Positions 1 to 7,711 of a DNA stretch of 64,000 nt are shown piece by piece (positions within the stretch are counted from its first letter, which is position 1; each line of letters starts with the position of its first letter). This stretch comes from an uncultured Collinsella sp. (GTDB lineage Bacteria > Actinomycetota > Coriobacteriia > Coriobacteriales > Coriobacteriaceae), in contig CABUPH010000008.1 of NCBI GenBank assembly GCA_902493375.1, positions 23,768-87,767 on the forward strand, given 5' to 3'. The position numbers and the translations under genes are program-made. The notes under the pieces were generated by a model. The model was not told the origin of the DNA. It saw only the letters and a list, made by a program, of their open reading frames with translations, and ran no database searches.

Positions 1-10
1 GTCAAGAGAT

Positions 11-66
11 TAGTCATTGGGGACGTTCTTAAACGACTAGTCATTCAAGAACGTCCCCAATGACTA
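11..66. repeat. REP-like perfect palindrome
   Basis: Two 20-base arms (11-30 and 47-66) are exact reverse complements around a 16-base centre. The left arm plus the first 10 bases of the centre (11-40) recurs exactly at 21455-21484 next to glmM, so this is a dispersed repeat rather than a local terminator. There is no T-run. It resembles REP elements mobilised by RayT transposases, but no such transposase is in the window; that link is inference. Confidence 0.6.
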
Positions 67-156
67 CCCACAGAATGAGCGTGGCTGACAGCCGGGCGAC
101 GCCGGTCCGCGTGGCGGCGTATAATCGGCGGCAGATGACTTGGACGTTAGGAAACC

Positions 157-2097
157 ATGACCGATAGCATGCAGCAGATGGCGCTCGACACGCTCGGCGC
201 CTATTTTGGCTACACCTCGTTTCGCCCGGGGCAGGACCGCATGGTGGATGCGATCCTTGCCGGTCGCGATGCGCTGGGCGTTATGCCCACGGGCGCCGGC
301 AAGTCCATTTGCTATCAGGTGCCCGCGCTCATGCTACCCGGGATCACCTTTGTGGTGAGTCCGCTGCTGTCGCTTATGGAGGACCAGACCCGTGCGTTGC
401 TCGCGGCGGGTGCGCGACCCAGCTATCTCAACTCCAGCCTTACTCCGGCCCAGCAAAACACCGTGCTCAAGCGGGCGCACGAGGGCCGCTATCAGCTTAT
501 GTACGTGGCACCCGAGCGTCTGCTTGAGCCGCGCTTTTTAGCCTTTGCGCAGGAGGCCGCGGCGGACGGCGGCATTGGCGTGCCGCTCGTGGCCATTGAC
601 GAGGCCCACTGCGTGAGCCAATGGGGCCAGGATTTCCGCCCCGCCTACCTGCAGATTCGCGAGTTCATCGATTCCCTGCCGCAGCGCCCTATCGTGGCGG
701 CCTTTACCGCTACGGCGACCGAGCGTGTGCGCGCGGACATTCAGCAGATGCTCGGTCTGCAAAACCCCGCGACGGTGGTGACGGGCTTCGATCGCAAGAA
801 CCTCTACTTTGGCTGCGAGGAGATGGGCGACAAGGCCAAGGCAGCGTGGGTGCGTGACTATGTGATCGCGCATTCGAGCGAGAGCGGCATCGTGTATTGC
901 TCGACCCGCAAGACGGTCGATGCGCTGGCAGGCGAGCTTGTCGAGGCACTGGGTCCCAGCGGCATTCGCGTTGGCCGCTACCATGCAGGCATGGGCAACG
1001 ACGCCCGTCGCCAAAGCCAGCGTGCCTTTATCGACGACGACATTCAGGTGATGGTTGCCACCAACGCCTTTGGCATGGGCATCGACAAGCCCAACGTGCG
1101 CTACGTGATTCACAACAACGTGCCCGAGAGCATCGAGGCATACTACCAAGAGGCGGGCCGCGCTGGCCGCGATGGCGATCCGGCCAGCTGTTACTTGCTG
1201 TGGAACGGCAACGATTTCCGTATGCGCCGCTTTTTAATCGACCGCGGCGATGCGGCCGACGAGGCGCTTGACGACGAGCAACGCGCGTGGGCGCTCCAGA
1301 ACCGTTATCGCCTGCTCAGCCAGATGGAGGGCTACTGCAATACCACCGGCTGCCTGCGCGAATACATGCTGCGCTACTTTGGAGACGAGGCTGCGGCCGA
1401 TCATACAGCAGCCGCCGCGGGCGGCACGGCAGACGACGCCGAGGGCTGCGGTAACTGCAGCAACTGCCTCACGCAGTTCGAGGTCGAGGACGTCACCGAT
1501 ATGGCCCGCGCCGCCGTGCGCTATGTGGCCACGCGTCCCATGCGCTTTGGCAAGTCGCTGATCGCCGACGTGCTCCACGGCGGCAACACCGAGCGCATTC
1601 GCCAGATGCATCTGGACGAGGACCGCGGCTACGGTGAGCTGTCGAGCGAATCGGTCGGGCGCATCAAGGACATCATCGGCCAGCTGTGCGGTCGCGGTTA
1701 TTTGGCCACCTCGCAGGGGCAGTACCCGGTCGTGGGACTGGGTCCGCGTGCCGGCGAGGTCGAGGACGAGGCGTTCGTCTTTACCGTTAAGCGTCGCGCG
1801 TCCAAGCGCAAGGCCTCGGCCCGCGCCCGCCGCGCCGTCGATCTGCTGCGCGAGGAGGCCGAGCTGTTCGAGCGCCTGCGTGCCCTCCGCAAGGAGATCT
1901 CGACCGAGCTGGAGATGGCGCCGTATATGGTCTTTTCCGACAAGGCCCTGCGCGGCCTGTGCCGCCTGCGTCCGCAGACGCGCGAGGAGCTGATCCAGGT
2001 CAACGGCATTGGCGAGAAAAAAGCCGACGCCTTTGGCGAGCAGTTTATGGCGGCGATTGAAGAATTTGAGTCCGAGCATGCGCGGGATGGAGCGTAA
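157..2097 (+). CDS. recQ: ATP-dependent DNA helicase RecQ
   Basis: 3'-5' superfamily 2 helicase that unwinds DNA during repair and at stalled forks. The 646 residues have the family layout. Walker A (MPTGAGKS, Lys49) and the DEAH box (148-151, followed by CVSQWGQDFRP) lie in the first RecA-like domain. The second domain carries the QEAGRAGRDG motif VI. The RecQ zinc module (Cys, then CGNCSNC) is near residues 395-440, then a winged helix, and an HRDC domain at about 585-640. Length is normal. The ATG follows a weak TTAGGA Shine-Dalgarno. The next gene starts 2 bases after the stop, so a GntR regulator is probably co-transcribed with it; no functional link is known. Confidence 0.97.
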   Translation: MTDSMQQMALDTLGAYFGYTSFRPGQDRMVDAILAGRDALGVMPTGAGKSICYQVPALMLPGITFVVSPLLSLMEDQTRALLAAGARPSYLNSSLTPAQQNTVLKRAHEGRYQLMYVAPERLLEPRFLAFAQEAAADGGIGVPLVAIDEAHCVSQWGQDFRPAYLQIREFIDSLPQRPIVAAFTATATERVRADIQQMLGLQNPATVVTGFDRKNLYFGCEEMGDKAKAAWVRDYVIAHSSESGIVYCSTRKTVDALAGELVEALGPSGIRVGRYHAGMGNDARRQSQRAFIDDDIQVMVATNAFGMGIDKPNVRYVIHNNVPESIEAYYQEAGRAGRDGDPASCYLLWNGNDFRMRRFLIDRGDAADEALDDEQRAWALQNRYRLLSQMEGYCNTTGCLREYMLRYFGDEAAADHTAAAAGGTADDAEGCGNCSNCLTQFEVEDVTDMARAAVRYVATRPMRFGKSLIADVLHGGNTERIRQMHLDEDRGYGELSSESVGRIKDIIGQLCGRGYLATSQGQYPVVGLGPRAGEVEDEAFVFTVKRRASKRKASARARRAVDLLREEAELFERLRALRKEISTELEMAPYMVFSDKALRGLCRLRPQTREELIQVNGIGEKKADAFGEQFMAAIEEFESEHARDGA

Positions 2098-2099
2098 CG

Positions 2100-2855
2100 A
2101 TGGCATTCGACGATAAAACCGACCGCACTGACGTGCCCGCCGTGCCGCTGTACCAGCAGGTCATGGACGACCTAAAGGGCGAGATCGCGCGCGGCGTGTA
2201 CCCTGCCGGCTCGCGCATCCCTGCCGAGATGGAGCTCGCGAAGTCCTACGGCGTGGGGCGCATCACCGTGCGCCGTGCCATCGAGGAGCTGTCGCGTGCG
2301 GGGTATCTCAACCGCCAGCAGGGGAGGGGCACCTTTGTGTGCGCCCCCAAGCTCAAACGCAAGATTCGCCAGAAGGGTGACGTCCAGAGCTTTACTGAGG
2401 GTTGTGCTGCCAACGACATGGTGCCGGGTGCGCGTCTGGTGTCGCGCACGGTGGTTGCGGCGACGCACGAGGATGCGGCGTTCTTTGGCGTGGAGCCCGG
2501 CTGCGAGCTTATCGTGGTCGAGCGCGTGCGCACGGCCGATGGCATCCCCGTCATGCTCGAGAACAACGCCTTTGTGCTCGCCGACCATCCCTACCTGCAG
2601 ACGCTGGCCGACGAGGACCTCACCGATAACTCAATCTTTGCGCTCGTTGCCGAGCATTCGGGTCGCGCGCCGCTCAAGTCCGGCCCCTGCACCGTGGAGA
2701 TTGCGCTTGCCGATGCTCAGACGGCCCCGCTGCTGGAGGTGCCGGTCGGCGAGCCGCTCTTCTATATGGAGGCCTACTTTACCGACGCCGGCGGGCGCCC
2801 TCTACTGCTCGGCCGCCAAAAGATCGTGGGCTCGCGCTACGTCTTCGACATCTAA
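2100..2855 (+). CDS. GntR/HutC-family transcriptional regulator with UTRA domain
   Basis: DNA-binding regulator of 251 residues. The N-terminal winged helix (about 15-85) contains the GntR signature around IPAEMELAKSYGVGRITVRR and the wing residues GRGTFV. The C-terminal half is a UTRA ligand-binding domain, which usually senses a phosphorylated sugar or related metabolite. It lies just upstream of a fructoselysine-6-phosphate-deglycase-like SIS gene, the same pairing as FrlR with FrlB, so it most likely controls that gene. A direct repeat in the intergenic region (2865-2883 and 2927-2945) is a candidate operator. The effector is not known from sequence. Confidence 0.88.
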   Translation: MAFDDKTDRTDVPAVPLYQQVMDDLKGEIARGVYPAGSRIPAEMELAKSYGVGRITVRRAIEELSRAGYLNRQQGRGTFVCAPKLKRKIRQKGDVQSFTEGCAANDMVPGARLVSRTVVAATHEDAAFFGVEPGCELIVVERVRTADGIPVMLENNAFVLADHPYLQTLADEDLTDNSIFALVAEHSGRAPLKSGPCTVEIALADAQTAPLLEVPVGEPLFYMEAYFTDAGGRPLLLGRQKIVGSRYVFDI

Positions 2856-2864
2856 CGTCCACAG

Positions 2865-2945
2865 ATAGAACAACATAGAACAAATTTGCCGAGATGACTT
2901 CACGGGCGTTGTTGCACGTGCTATAAATAGGACAACATAGAACGA
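2865..2945 (+). promoter_or_regulatory. Promoter with paired direct-repeat operator for the SIS gene
   Basis: A 19-base direct repeat reading ATAGRACAACATAGAACRA occurs at 2865-2883 and 2927-2945, 62 bases apart start to start, with two differences. Between them TTCACG (2899-2904) and TATAAA (2922-2927) are spaced by 17 bases and form a plausible sigma-A promoter. The second repeat covers the -10 and start site, as a repressor site would. Assigning it to the adjacent GntR protein is inference. Confidence 0.5.
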
Positions 2946-2999
2946 CAGCAGGTACGAGCTGTCGTCGTTCAAAGCCGCCCCACAAGGAGGAGCATCAGC

Positions 3000-3968
3000 A
3001 TGAACGCACACGATCTGGTTCAGGAAATCATCGAGCGCAAGGGCAAGGTCGAGAACGTCTTTTGGATCGCCTGTGGCGGTTCGATGATCGACCTCATGCC
3101 GGCTAACGAACTGCTCAAGCGCGAGGCCACCACGTTTACCTCGACGGTCTATACGGCGCGCGAGTTTTGCCTGATGGCTCCCAAGAGTCTTGGCGAGAAG
3201 TCGCTCGTCATCGCCTGCAGCCACAGCGGCAACACGCAGGAGGTCGTCGACGGCTGCGAGATAGCGCTGGCCGCCGGTGCTGAGGTCATTGCCCTTACCG
3301 ACTGCGGGGGCTCAAAGATCGACAACGGCAAGTGGACTACCTGGGTCTATCCGTGGGGCGAGGGCGTGTCGCAGGCTGAGGTGCCGCAGGGCATCGGCGC
3401 TCTGATCGCCGCCGAGTTGCTCGACCAGCAGGAGGGCTACGAAGCACTCGCCGACATGTACGAAGGCCTTAAGCAGATGGACGCGCTGCTGCCCGCCGCC
3501 CGCGAGAAGGTCAACGCCGAGCTGGGCGCCCGCTTTGCTGAGCTCTGCCAGCAGCACAAGTTCTTCTACATCCTGGGCTCCGGCCCCAACTTTAGCCAGA
3601 CCTATGCCATGGCGATCTGCTCGCTCATGGAGATGCAGTGGCAGCACTGCTGCTACATCCACTCCGGCGAGTACTTCCACGGCCCGTTCGAGGCCACCGA
3701 GCCCGGCGTGTTCTACTTTGTGCAGCTCGGATCGGGCGAGTGCCGCCCCATGGAGGAGCGCGCGCTGGCGTTCCTCAACACGCACACCGACACGATCATG
3801 GTGCTCGACGCGCTCGAGTACGGCGTAGGCGACGTGCCCGCCAGCGTGCGTTCGTACCTGGAGCCGATCTTCTTCTACAACATGAGCTGCGAGCTGCGCG
3901 CCGCCCGCGGCAAGGTGTTCGATCACAGCCCCGAGATTCGTCGCTACATGGGCATCGAGCAGTACTAA
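3000..3968 (+). CDS. SIS-domain sugar isomerase/deglycase, FrlB-like
   Basis: The 322-residue protein consists of two SIS (phosphosugar-binding) domains and no glutaminase domain. The first has the SIS signature around ACSHSGNTQEVV (about residues 74-85). The second contains SGEYFHGPFE and ends HSPEIRRYMGIEQY, closely resembling the end of E. coli FrlB (fructoselysine-6-phosphate deglycase). It probably splits a phosphorylated Amadori compound or related aminosugar into glucose-6-phosphate and an amine. A strong AGGAGG sits upstream of the ATG. No FrlD-type kinase or transporter is nearby, so the substrate is uncertain. A GC-rich hairpin follows the gene. Confidence 0.82.
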   Translation: MNAHDLVQEIIERKGKVENVFWIACGGSMIDLMPANELLKREATTFTSTVYTAREFCLMAPKSLGEKSLVIACSHSGNTQEVVDGCEIALAAGAEVIALTDCGGSKIDNGKWTTWVYPWGEGVSQAEVPQGIGALIAAELLDQQEGYEALADMYEGLKQMDALLPAAREKVNAELGARFAELCQQHKFFYILGSGPNFSQTYAMAICSLMEMQWQHCCYIHSGEYFHGPFEATEPGVFYFVQLGSGECRPMEERALAFLNTHTDTIMVLDALEYGVGDVPASVRSYLEPIFFYNMSCELRAARGKVFDHSPEIRRYMGIEQY

Positions 3969-4019
3969 GTAACGGGAAAAGCATTCACCTTCGATTCGCA
4001 AGCGTGCCGTGTGAGTCAA

Positions 4020-4060
4020 AAAGCGGGCCGCGCTGGTGGGTTTCCGGCGCGGCCCGCTTT
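4020..4060. terminator. Bidirectional terminator hairpin
   Basis: A 14-bp perfect stem (AAAGCGGGCCGCGC at 4020-4033 with its complement at 4047-4060) lies between the convergent SIS gene and dehydrogenase gene. A/T bases flank both sides, so it can serve both directions. Confidence 0.7.
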
Positions 4061-4101
4061 GCATGGCGTCCGTATGAGCGAGGTGTCGCGGCAACCGACG
4101 C

Positions 4102-5079
4102 TTACTTGGCGTCGTAGGCCTCGGCGTCCCACCAGTCGAGCTGGGCGATGTTGTCGCGGATGTGCTGGCAGCTCTTGTGGAAGCCCTCGAGCTCGTGCTC
4201 GGACAGGTCGAGCGTGTAGACCTCCTCGACGCCCTCGGCGCCGATCACGCACGGCAGGGAGGTAAAGATACCCTCCTCGCCATACTGGCCGGTCATGAGC
4301 GTGGATGCCGAAAGCACGGCGTGCTCGTTGTGCAGCACAGCGGCGCAGACGCGCGCGGCGGAGTTGGCGACGGCGTACTCGGTGCACTGCTTGCCCTGGT
4401 AGGTTACGTAGCCGCCCTTGCGCGCGAGCTCCTCGATCTCCATGTGGTCGAAGGCATACTTGTCGGGGTTCTCGGCCTGGAGCTCGTTGAGGCTCTTGCC
4501 GGCGATGGTTGCGGCCTTAAAGGCGGCCAGCTGGCTAAAGCCGTGCTCGCCGATCATGTAGGCGTCGATGGACTTGGGGCTCACGCCGACCTTTTTGGAA
4601 ATCTCGGTGCGCAGGCGGGCGGAGTCCAGGCCGCAGCCCGAGCCGATGATCTTCTTGGGATCGTAGCCGGTCAGGTGCCACAGCTCGGTGCACACGACGT
4701 CGCAGGGGTTGGAGATGCTCACGAAGATGCCGTCAAAGCCGGCGTCGACGATGCGCTTGGCAAAGGTGCGGGCGGCGTCGGTGGTAAAGAACAGCTCGCC
4801 GTCGCGGTTGCCGGCGGCCAGCGCGACCTTGCCGGCGGCGTTGACGATAACGTCGCAGCAGGCAAGCTCCTCGTAGTGGTCGTAGCAGTTGACGATCTTG
4901 GTGTTGTACGGGACAAACGAAAGGGAGTCGCGCAGGTCCTGGACCTCGGACGTCACCTTGGCCTCGTTGATATCGCACAGGTACAGCTCATCGGCAATGC
5001 CCTGCATGAGCAGGCTGTTGGCGACATGTGCTCCTACGTGGCCCTGGCCGACCACACCGATCTTACGCGTCTGGTACAT
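4102..5079 (-). CDS. L-lactate / L-2-hydroxyisocaproate dehydrogenase family protein
   Basis: NAD-dependent reduction of a 2-oxo acid (pyruvate or a branched 2-oxoacid) to the L-2-hydroxy acid, regenerating NAD+ in fermentation. The 325 residues show the Rossmann motif GQGHVG (11-16), the NAD-ribose acid Asp36, ISNPCD (122-127), the substrate-binding pair Asp152/Arg155 in GLDSARLR, and catalytic His179 in GEHG. The specificity loop (AAGKVALAAGNRDGELFF) is longer and less LDH-like, and resembles L-hydroxyisocaproate dehydrogenase of lactobacilli. The open frame extends far upstream, but the start at 5079 has AAAGGA at the right distance and begins at the first beta strand. Lactate versus bulkier substrates cannot be decided here. 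Confidence 0.85.
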   Translation of the reverse strand: MYQTRKIGVVGQGHVGAHVANSLLMQGIADELYLCDINEAKVTSEVQDLRDSLSFVPYNTKIVNCYDHYEELACCDVIVNAAGKVALAAGNRDGELFFTTDAARTFAKRIVDAGFDGIFVSISNPCDVVCTELWHLTGYDPKKIIGSGCGLDSARLRTEISKKVGVSPKSIDAYMIGEHGFSQLAAFKAATIAGKSLNELQAENPDKYAFDHMEIEELARKGGYVTYQGKQCTEYAVANSAARVCAAVLHNEHAVLSASTLMTGQYGEEGIFTSLPCVIGAEGVEEVYTLDLSEHELEGFHKSCQHIRDNIAQLDWWDAEAYDAK

Positions 5080-5290
5080 ATATGTATCCTTTCGGCCGAG
5101 TTTTTCGCGTCGAATCATTGTAGCGTCCTGCTGCCACTTTGCTAGGCTAAAGCGCCGTAGATTTTTGGGACATGCCTTAATCTCTACTTTTGGAGTGATT
5201 TGGGCCGCTGACGGCATCGCTGGGCGATGTGCTCGCGCGGATGGGGCCGCTCGTTGTACCATAACTGCAACTGACTCGTAAGGAGCATCC

Positions 5291-6217
5291 ATGCCCATTC
5301 GCATCCCCGACGCCCTCCCTGCCGCCGCGCAGCTCGAGAGCGAGAACATCTTTGTCATGACCGAGTACCGCGCGCTGCACCAGGACATCCGTCCGCTGCG
5401 CGTGCTCATCCTCAACCTCATGCCCACCAAAATCGCCACCGAGACGCAGATTATGCGCAAGCTCTCCAACACGCCGCTGCAGGTGGAGGTGGACCTGCTG
5501 CGCACCAAGACGCACGAGGCCACGCATGTGAGCGCCGGCCACCTGGAGACGTTCTACCGCACGTTCGATGACATCCGCGACATCCACTACGACGGTCTGA
5601 TCATCACGGGTGCCCCGGTGGAGCAGATGCCGTTCGAGGAGGTCGACTACTGGCCCGAACTCTGCCAGATCATGGATTGGTCCACCACGCACGTACACTC
5701 TACGCTGCACATTTGCTGGGGCGCGCAGGCCGGCCTGTACCATCATTACGGTATTCAGAAGCACGACCTGCCGGCAAAGGCGAGTGGCGTGTTCGAGCAT
5801 TATCTGGTGAAGCCGCAAAGCCCGCTGGTCCGTGGCTTTGACGACCGTTTCTATGCCGTGCATTCGCGCAACACCGATGTGCGTCGCGAGGACGTGGAGG
5901 CCGAGCCGCAGCTTGAGGTCGTGGCCGTGTCCGACGAGGTGGGCCTGTACATCGTCAAGTCGACCGACAGCCGCCGCTTCTTTGTCTTTGGGCACCCCGA
6001 GTACGATACCGACACGCTGCGCTTGGAGTACGAGCGCGACGTGAAGCGCGGGCTCAACCCTCAGGTGCCGGCGCATTACTTCCCGGGCGACGACCCCACC
6101 GCCGAGCCGCGCAACGTCTGGCGCAGCCAGGCTCAGTTGCTCTACACCAACTGGCTCAACTACTACGTCTACCAGACCACGCCCTACGACCTGGCCCGCG
6201 CCGGCGAGGAGCACTAG
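5291..6217 (+). CDS. metA: Homoserine O-acetyltransferase, MetA type
   Basis: First committed step of methionine synthesis: acylation of homoserine. The 308-residue protein aligns with E. coli MetA without gaps over the catalytic part, placing the nucleophile at Cys142 (HICWGAQ) and the His235/Glu237 pair in GHPEYD. Residue 111 is Glu (GAPVE), where E. coli has Gly. This change is known to switch the acyl donor from succinyl-CoA to acetyl-CoA, so the product is probably O-acetylhomoserine. A good AAGGAG precedes the ATG. No SAM riboswitch is recognisable in the 200 bases upstream. Confidence 0.95.
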   Translation: MPIRIPDALPAAAQLESENIFVMTEYRALHQDIRPLRVLILNLMPTKIATETQIMRKLSNTPLQVEVDLLRTKTHEATHVSAGHLETFYRTFDDIRDIHYDGLIITGAPVEQMPFEEVDYWPELCQIMDWSTTHVHSTLHICWGAQAGLYHHYGIQKHDLPAKASGVFEHYLVKPQSPLVRGFDDRFYAVHSRNTDVRREDVEAEPQLEVVAVSDEVGLYIVKSTDSRRFFVFGHPEYDTDTLRLEYERDVKRGLNPQVPAHYFPGDDPTAEPRNVWRSQAQLLYTNWLNYYVYQTTPYDLARAGEEH

Positions 6218-6240
6218 GCTGCTGCGAGGCGCGCCGGCGG

Positions 6241-6837
6241 CTAGGCGCTGATGATGTTGAGCAGCGGTAGGTCGTGGGCATCGGTGGGGATGTGGTCGAC
6301 GCGCTGTTCGTCAAAGGCAATGCCGACGATTTGACATACGGGTGAGAGCATGGGCAGGTAGCGGTCGTAGCAACCGCCGCCGTAGCCCAGGCGCGCGCCG
6401 GTTTGATCGAAGGCCACGAGCGGCGCAACAATCATGTCGAATGCTTCGGCAGGCACGATAGGGAAGCGGCTGCTGTCGATGTCCGTGGCTGCGAAGGCCC
6501 GCGTGGGGTGGACGATAAACGGTGCCACGGACGCATCGTCGGCGGCAACTGCCCGCATGCACATGCGCTGGCCACAAGCTGCGGCATCAATTGCCGAGAG
6601 CATGCACGGATAGGCCACGCGCCAGCCGCGTTTGGCGGCCGCAGCGGCAAACGCGGCTGGGTCGACCTCGGAACCCATTGCGGCATAGACGGCAACGGTG
6701 CGCGACGCCGCGGCATCCAAGCGGCCCAGCAGCTCAACCAGCCGTGCACAGATATCAGCAGACTTCGCCGCCCGCACATCCAAATCGAGAGCATCGCGCC
6801 GAGCAATCACCGCCCGCCGCAACTCAGCCTTGTCCAT
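6241..6837 (-). CDS. 5-formyltetrahydrofolate cyclo-ligase
   Basis: Converts 5-formyl-THF to 5,10-methenyl-THF with ATP, returning stored folate to the one-carbon pool. About 198 residues with the family's C-terminal ATP/Mg motif LGYGGGCYDRYL and an N-terminal KAELRRAVIARR helix. The start at 6837 (MDKAELRR) is preceded by GGGAG and is preferred over the in-frame codon 27 bases upstream. It converges on metA, the stops being about 24 bases apart. The region upstream of its start carries a REP-like repeat (6857-6905). Confidence 0.9.
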   Translation of the reverse strand: MDKAELRRAVIARRDALDLDVRAAKSADICARLVELLGRLDAAASRTVAVYAAMGSEVDPAAFAAAAAKRGWRVAYPCMLSAIDAAACGQRMCMRAVAADDASVAPFIVHPTRAFAATDIDSSRFPIVPAEAFDMIVAPLVAFDQTGARLGYGGGCYDRYLPMLSPVCQIVGIAFDEQRVDHIPTDAHDLPLLNIISA

Positions 6838-6856
6838 CCCGGCTCCCTCTCCCAAA

Positions 6857-6905
6857 CCTACCAAAAAGGGACAGGTTTATTTTGGCAGGTTTTATCTAGG
6901 CAAAC
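6857..6905 (+). repeat. Dispersed repeat, family 2, copy 1
   Basis: A roughly 49-base unit built on the core GGGACAGGTTTATTTTGG. Two more copies in opposite orientation flank a hairpin behind proC (57550-57587 and 57656-57704); the last matches this one almost throughout, including the GGCAAAC tail. REP-like and non-coding. Confidence 0.6.
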
Positions 6906-6906
6906 A

Positions 6907-6950
6907 GCAAAAACAACCACGAAGGGAACACAGGCACCCTCGTGGTGGTT
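6907..6950 (-). terminator. Terminator of the hicAB operon
   Basis: On the minus strand, just after the hicB stop, AACCACCACGAGGG pairs with CCCTTCGTGGTT (stem 6915-6926 with 6937-6950) and is followed by a TTGTTTTTG tract. A similar hairpin sequence recurs at 7653-7697 on the other side of the operon. Confidence 0.75.
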
Positions 6951-6970
6951 TTGATGGCGACTCGTCTCTA

Positions 6971-7300
6971 TTACAACGCCGCGGCGATTGCTTCGGCCAC
7001 AAATTTGTTAAGCGATTCACCCTTCTTTGCCGCCGCCAGTGCTGCCTGCTTGTGAAGCTCGGAGCCTGTTCTCACATTGAATGAGCCCTTAAAAGCCCGC
7101 TCTGGTTCCTTGCCCTTTTCGGCACAAAACTCAAGGTAATCGTCGACGGCGTCGTGGAAGCATCGCTCCACTTCTTCAACCGTGGAGCCTTCGAATACGA
7201 TTGCGTCCCTAATGCCGGCGACCATGCCTGTTAGCACATGCTGTTCGGCATCGAACTCGACCGGGGCGAAATAACCCTTGTATGCCAAAACGTTACTCAT
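6971..7300 (-). CDS. hicB: HicB-family antitoxin
   Basis: About 109 residues. The N-terminal half is the partly degraded RNase-H-like HicB fold (YFAPVEFDAEQHVLTG ... TVEEVERCFHDAVDDYLEFC). The C-terminal part is a ribbon-helix-helix of the HicB type (FNVRTGSELHKQAALAAAKKGESLNKFVAEAI). It should neutralise HicA and repress its own promoter. The start at 7300 has GGAGG 5 bases upstream, and the gene overlaps the end of hicA by 8 bases, as is typical of translationally coupled pairs. Toxin-first order matches other hicAB operons. Confidence 0.88.
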   Translation of the reverse strand: MSNVLAYKGYFAPVEFDAEQHVLTGMVAGIRDAIVFEGSTVEEVERCFHDAVDDYLEFCAEKGKEPERAFKGSFNVRTGSELHKQAALAAAKKGESLNKFVAEAIAAAL

Positions 7301-7556
7301 GACTACCTCCGACATCTTGCAGAAAGCGAACGATGTTTCGAATGGTCCCCGCTGTCAATTCGTCAGATGGATGAGGCGCGTGCATTACGAACATCCTGCC
7401 ATCTGATGGCCTGTAGAAGCGAACACGCGATCCGGATGTCTTGCCTTTGCTGTCCATTTCAAAGCCATACGAAGCCATGACTTTTATAAAATCCGCATAC
7501 CGATACGTCGAAGGGCAGCTAAACAGTTGGGCGATGAGTTTATCGGTCCGCGTCAT
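7293..7556 (-). CDS. hicA: HicA-family toxin
   Basis: 87 residues, the usual size for a HicA mRNA interferase with the double-stranded-RNA-binding-like fold. The segment KTSGSRVRFYRPSDGRMFVMHAPHP and the closing amphipathic helix (AGTIRNIVRFLQDVG) match the HicA subfamily that has GSR instead of GSH. Conserved His residues remain in MHAPHP. Paired with hicB immediately downstream. Whether the toxin is active cannot be judged from sequence. Confidence 0.85.
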   Translation of the reverse strand: MTRTDKLIAQLFSCPSTYRYADFIKVMASYGFEMDSKGKTSGSRVRFYRPSDGRMFVMHAPHPSDELTAGTIRNIVRFLQDVGGSHE

Positions 7557-7570
7557 CCCGCCTCACATTC

Positions 7571-7608
7571 TGCAACTATATTCTAGTTGCAATTTCAGTT
7601 CGTTGCAA
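7571..7608 (-). promoter_or_regulatory. hicAB promoter and palindromic operator
   Basis: On the minus strand TTGCAA (7603-7608) and TAGAAT (7580-7585) are separated by exactly 17 bases and lie just upstream of hicA. A perfect palindrome TGCAACTA-5-TAGTTGCA (7571-7591) overlaps the -10, the position expected for autorepression by HicB. Confidence 0.65.
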
Positions 7609-7652
7609 GCACCTCTACTATAGAACATGTGTGCGTATAGAACAAGTGTTCG

Positions 7653-7701
7653 AACTACCACGAAGGGCGCCTGTGAACTGCGACCTTCGTGGTAGTTTTG
7701 C
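7653..7701. terminator. Hairpin terminator behind the M16 peptidase gene
   Basis: AACTACCACGAAGG (7653-7666) pairs perfectly with 7684-7697. The T-run (TTTT) lies on the plus-strand side; on the minus strand the hairpin directly follows the peptidase stop. Probably a terminator for one or both directions. Confidence 0.6.
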
Positions 7702-7711
7702 TTGCCGTGCC

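Noticed and set aside
5100..5290. SAM riboswitch before metA
   Set aside because: No SAM-I core or terminator could be found; only weakly structured sequence.
5080..5523. N-terminal extension of the lactate dehydrogenase frame
   Set aside because: The extension crosses into metA antisense; the Rossmann fold starts at the internal Met with a good Shine-Dalgarno.
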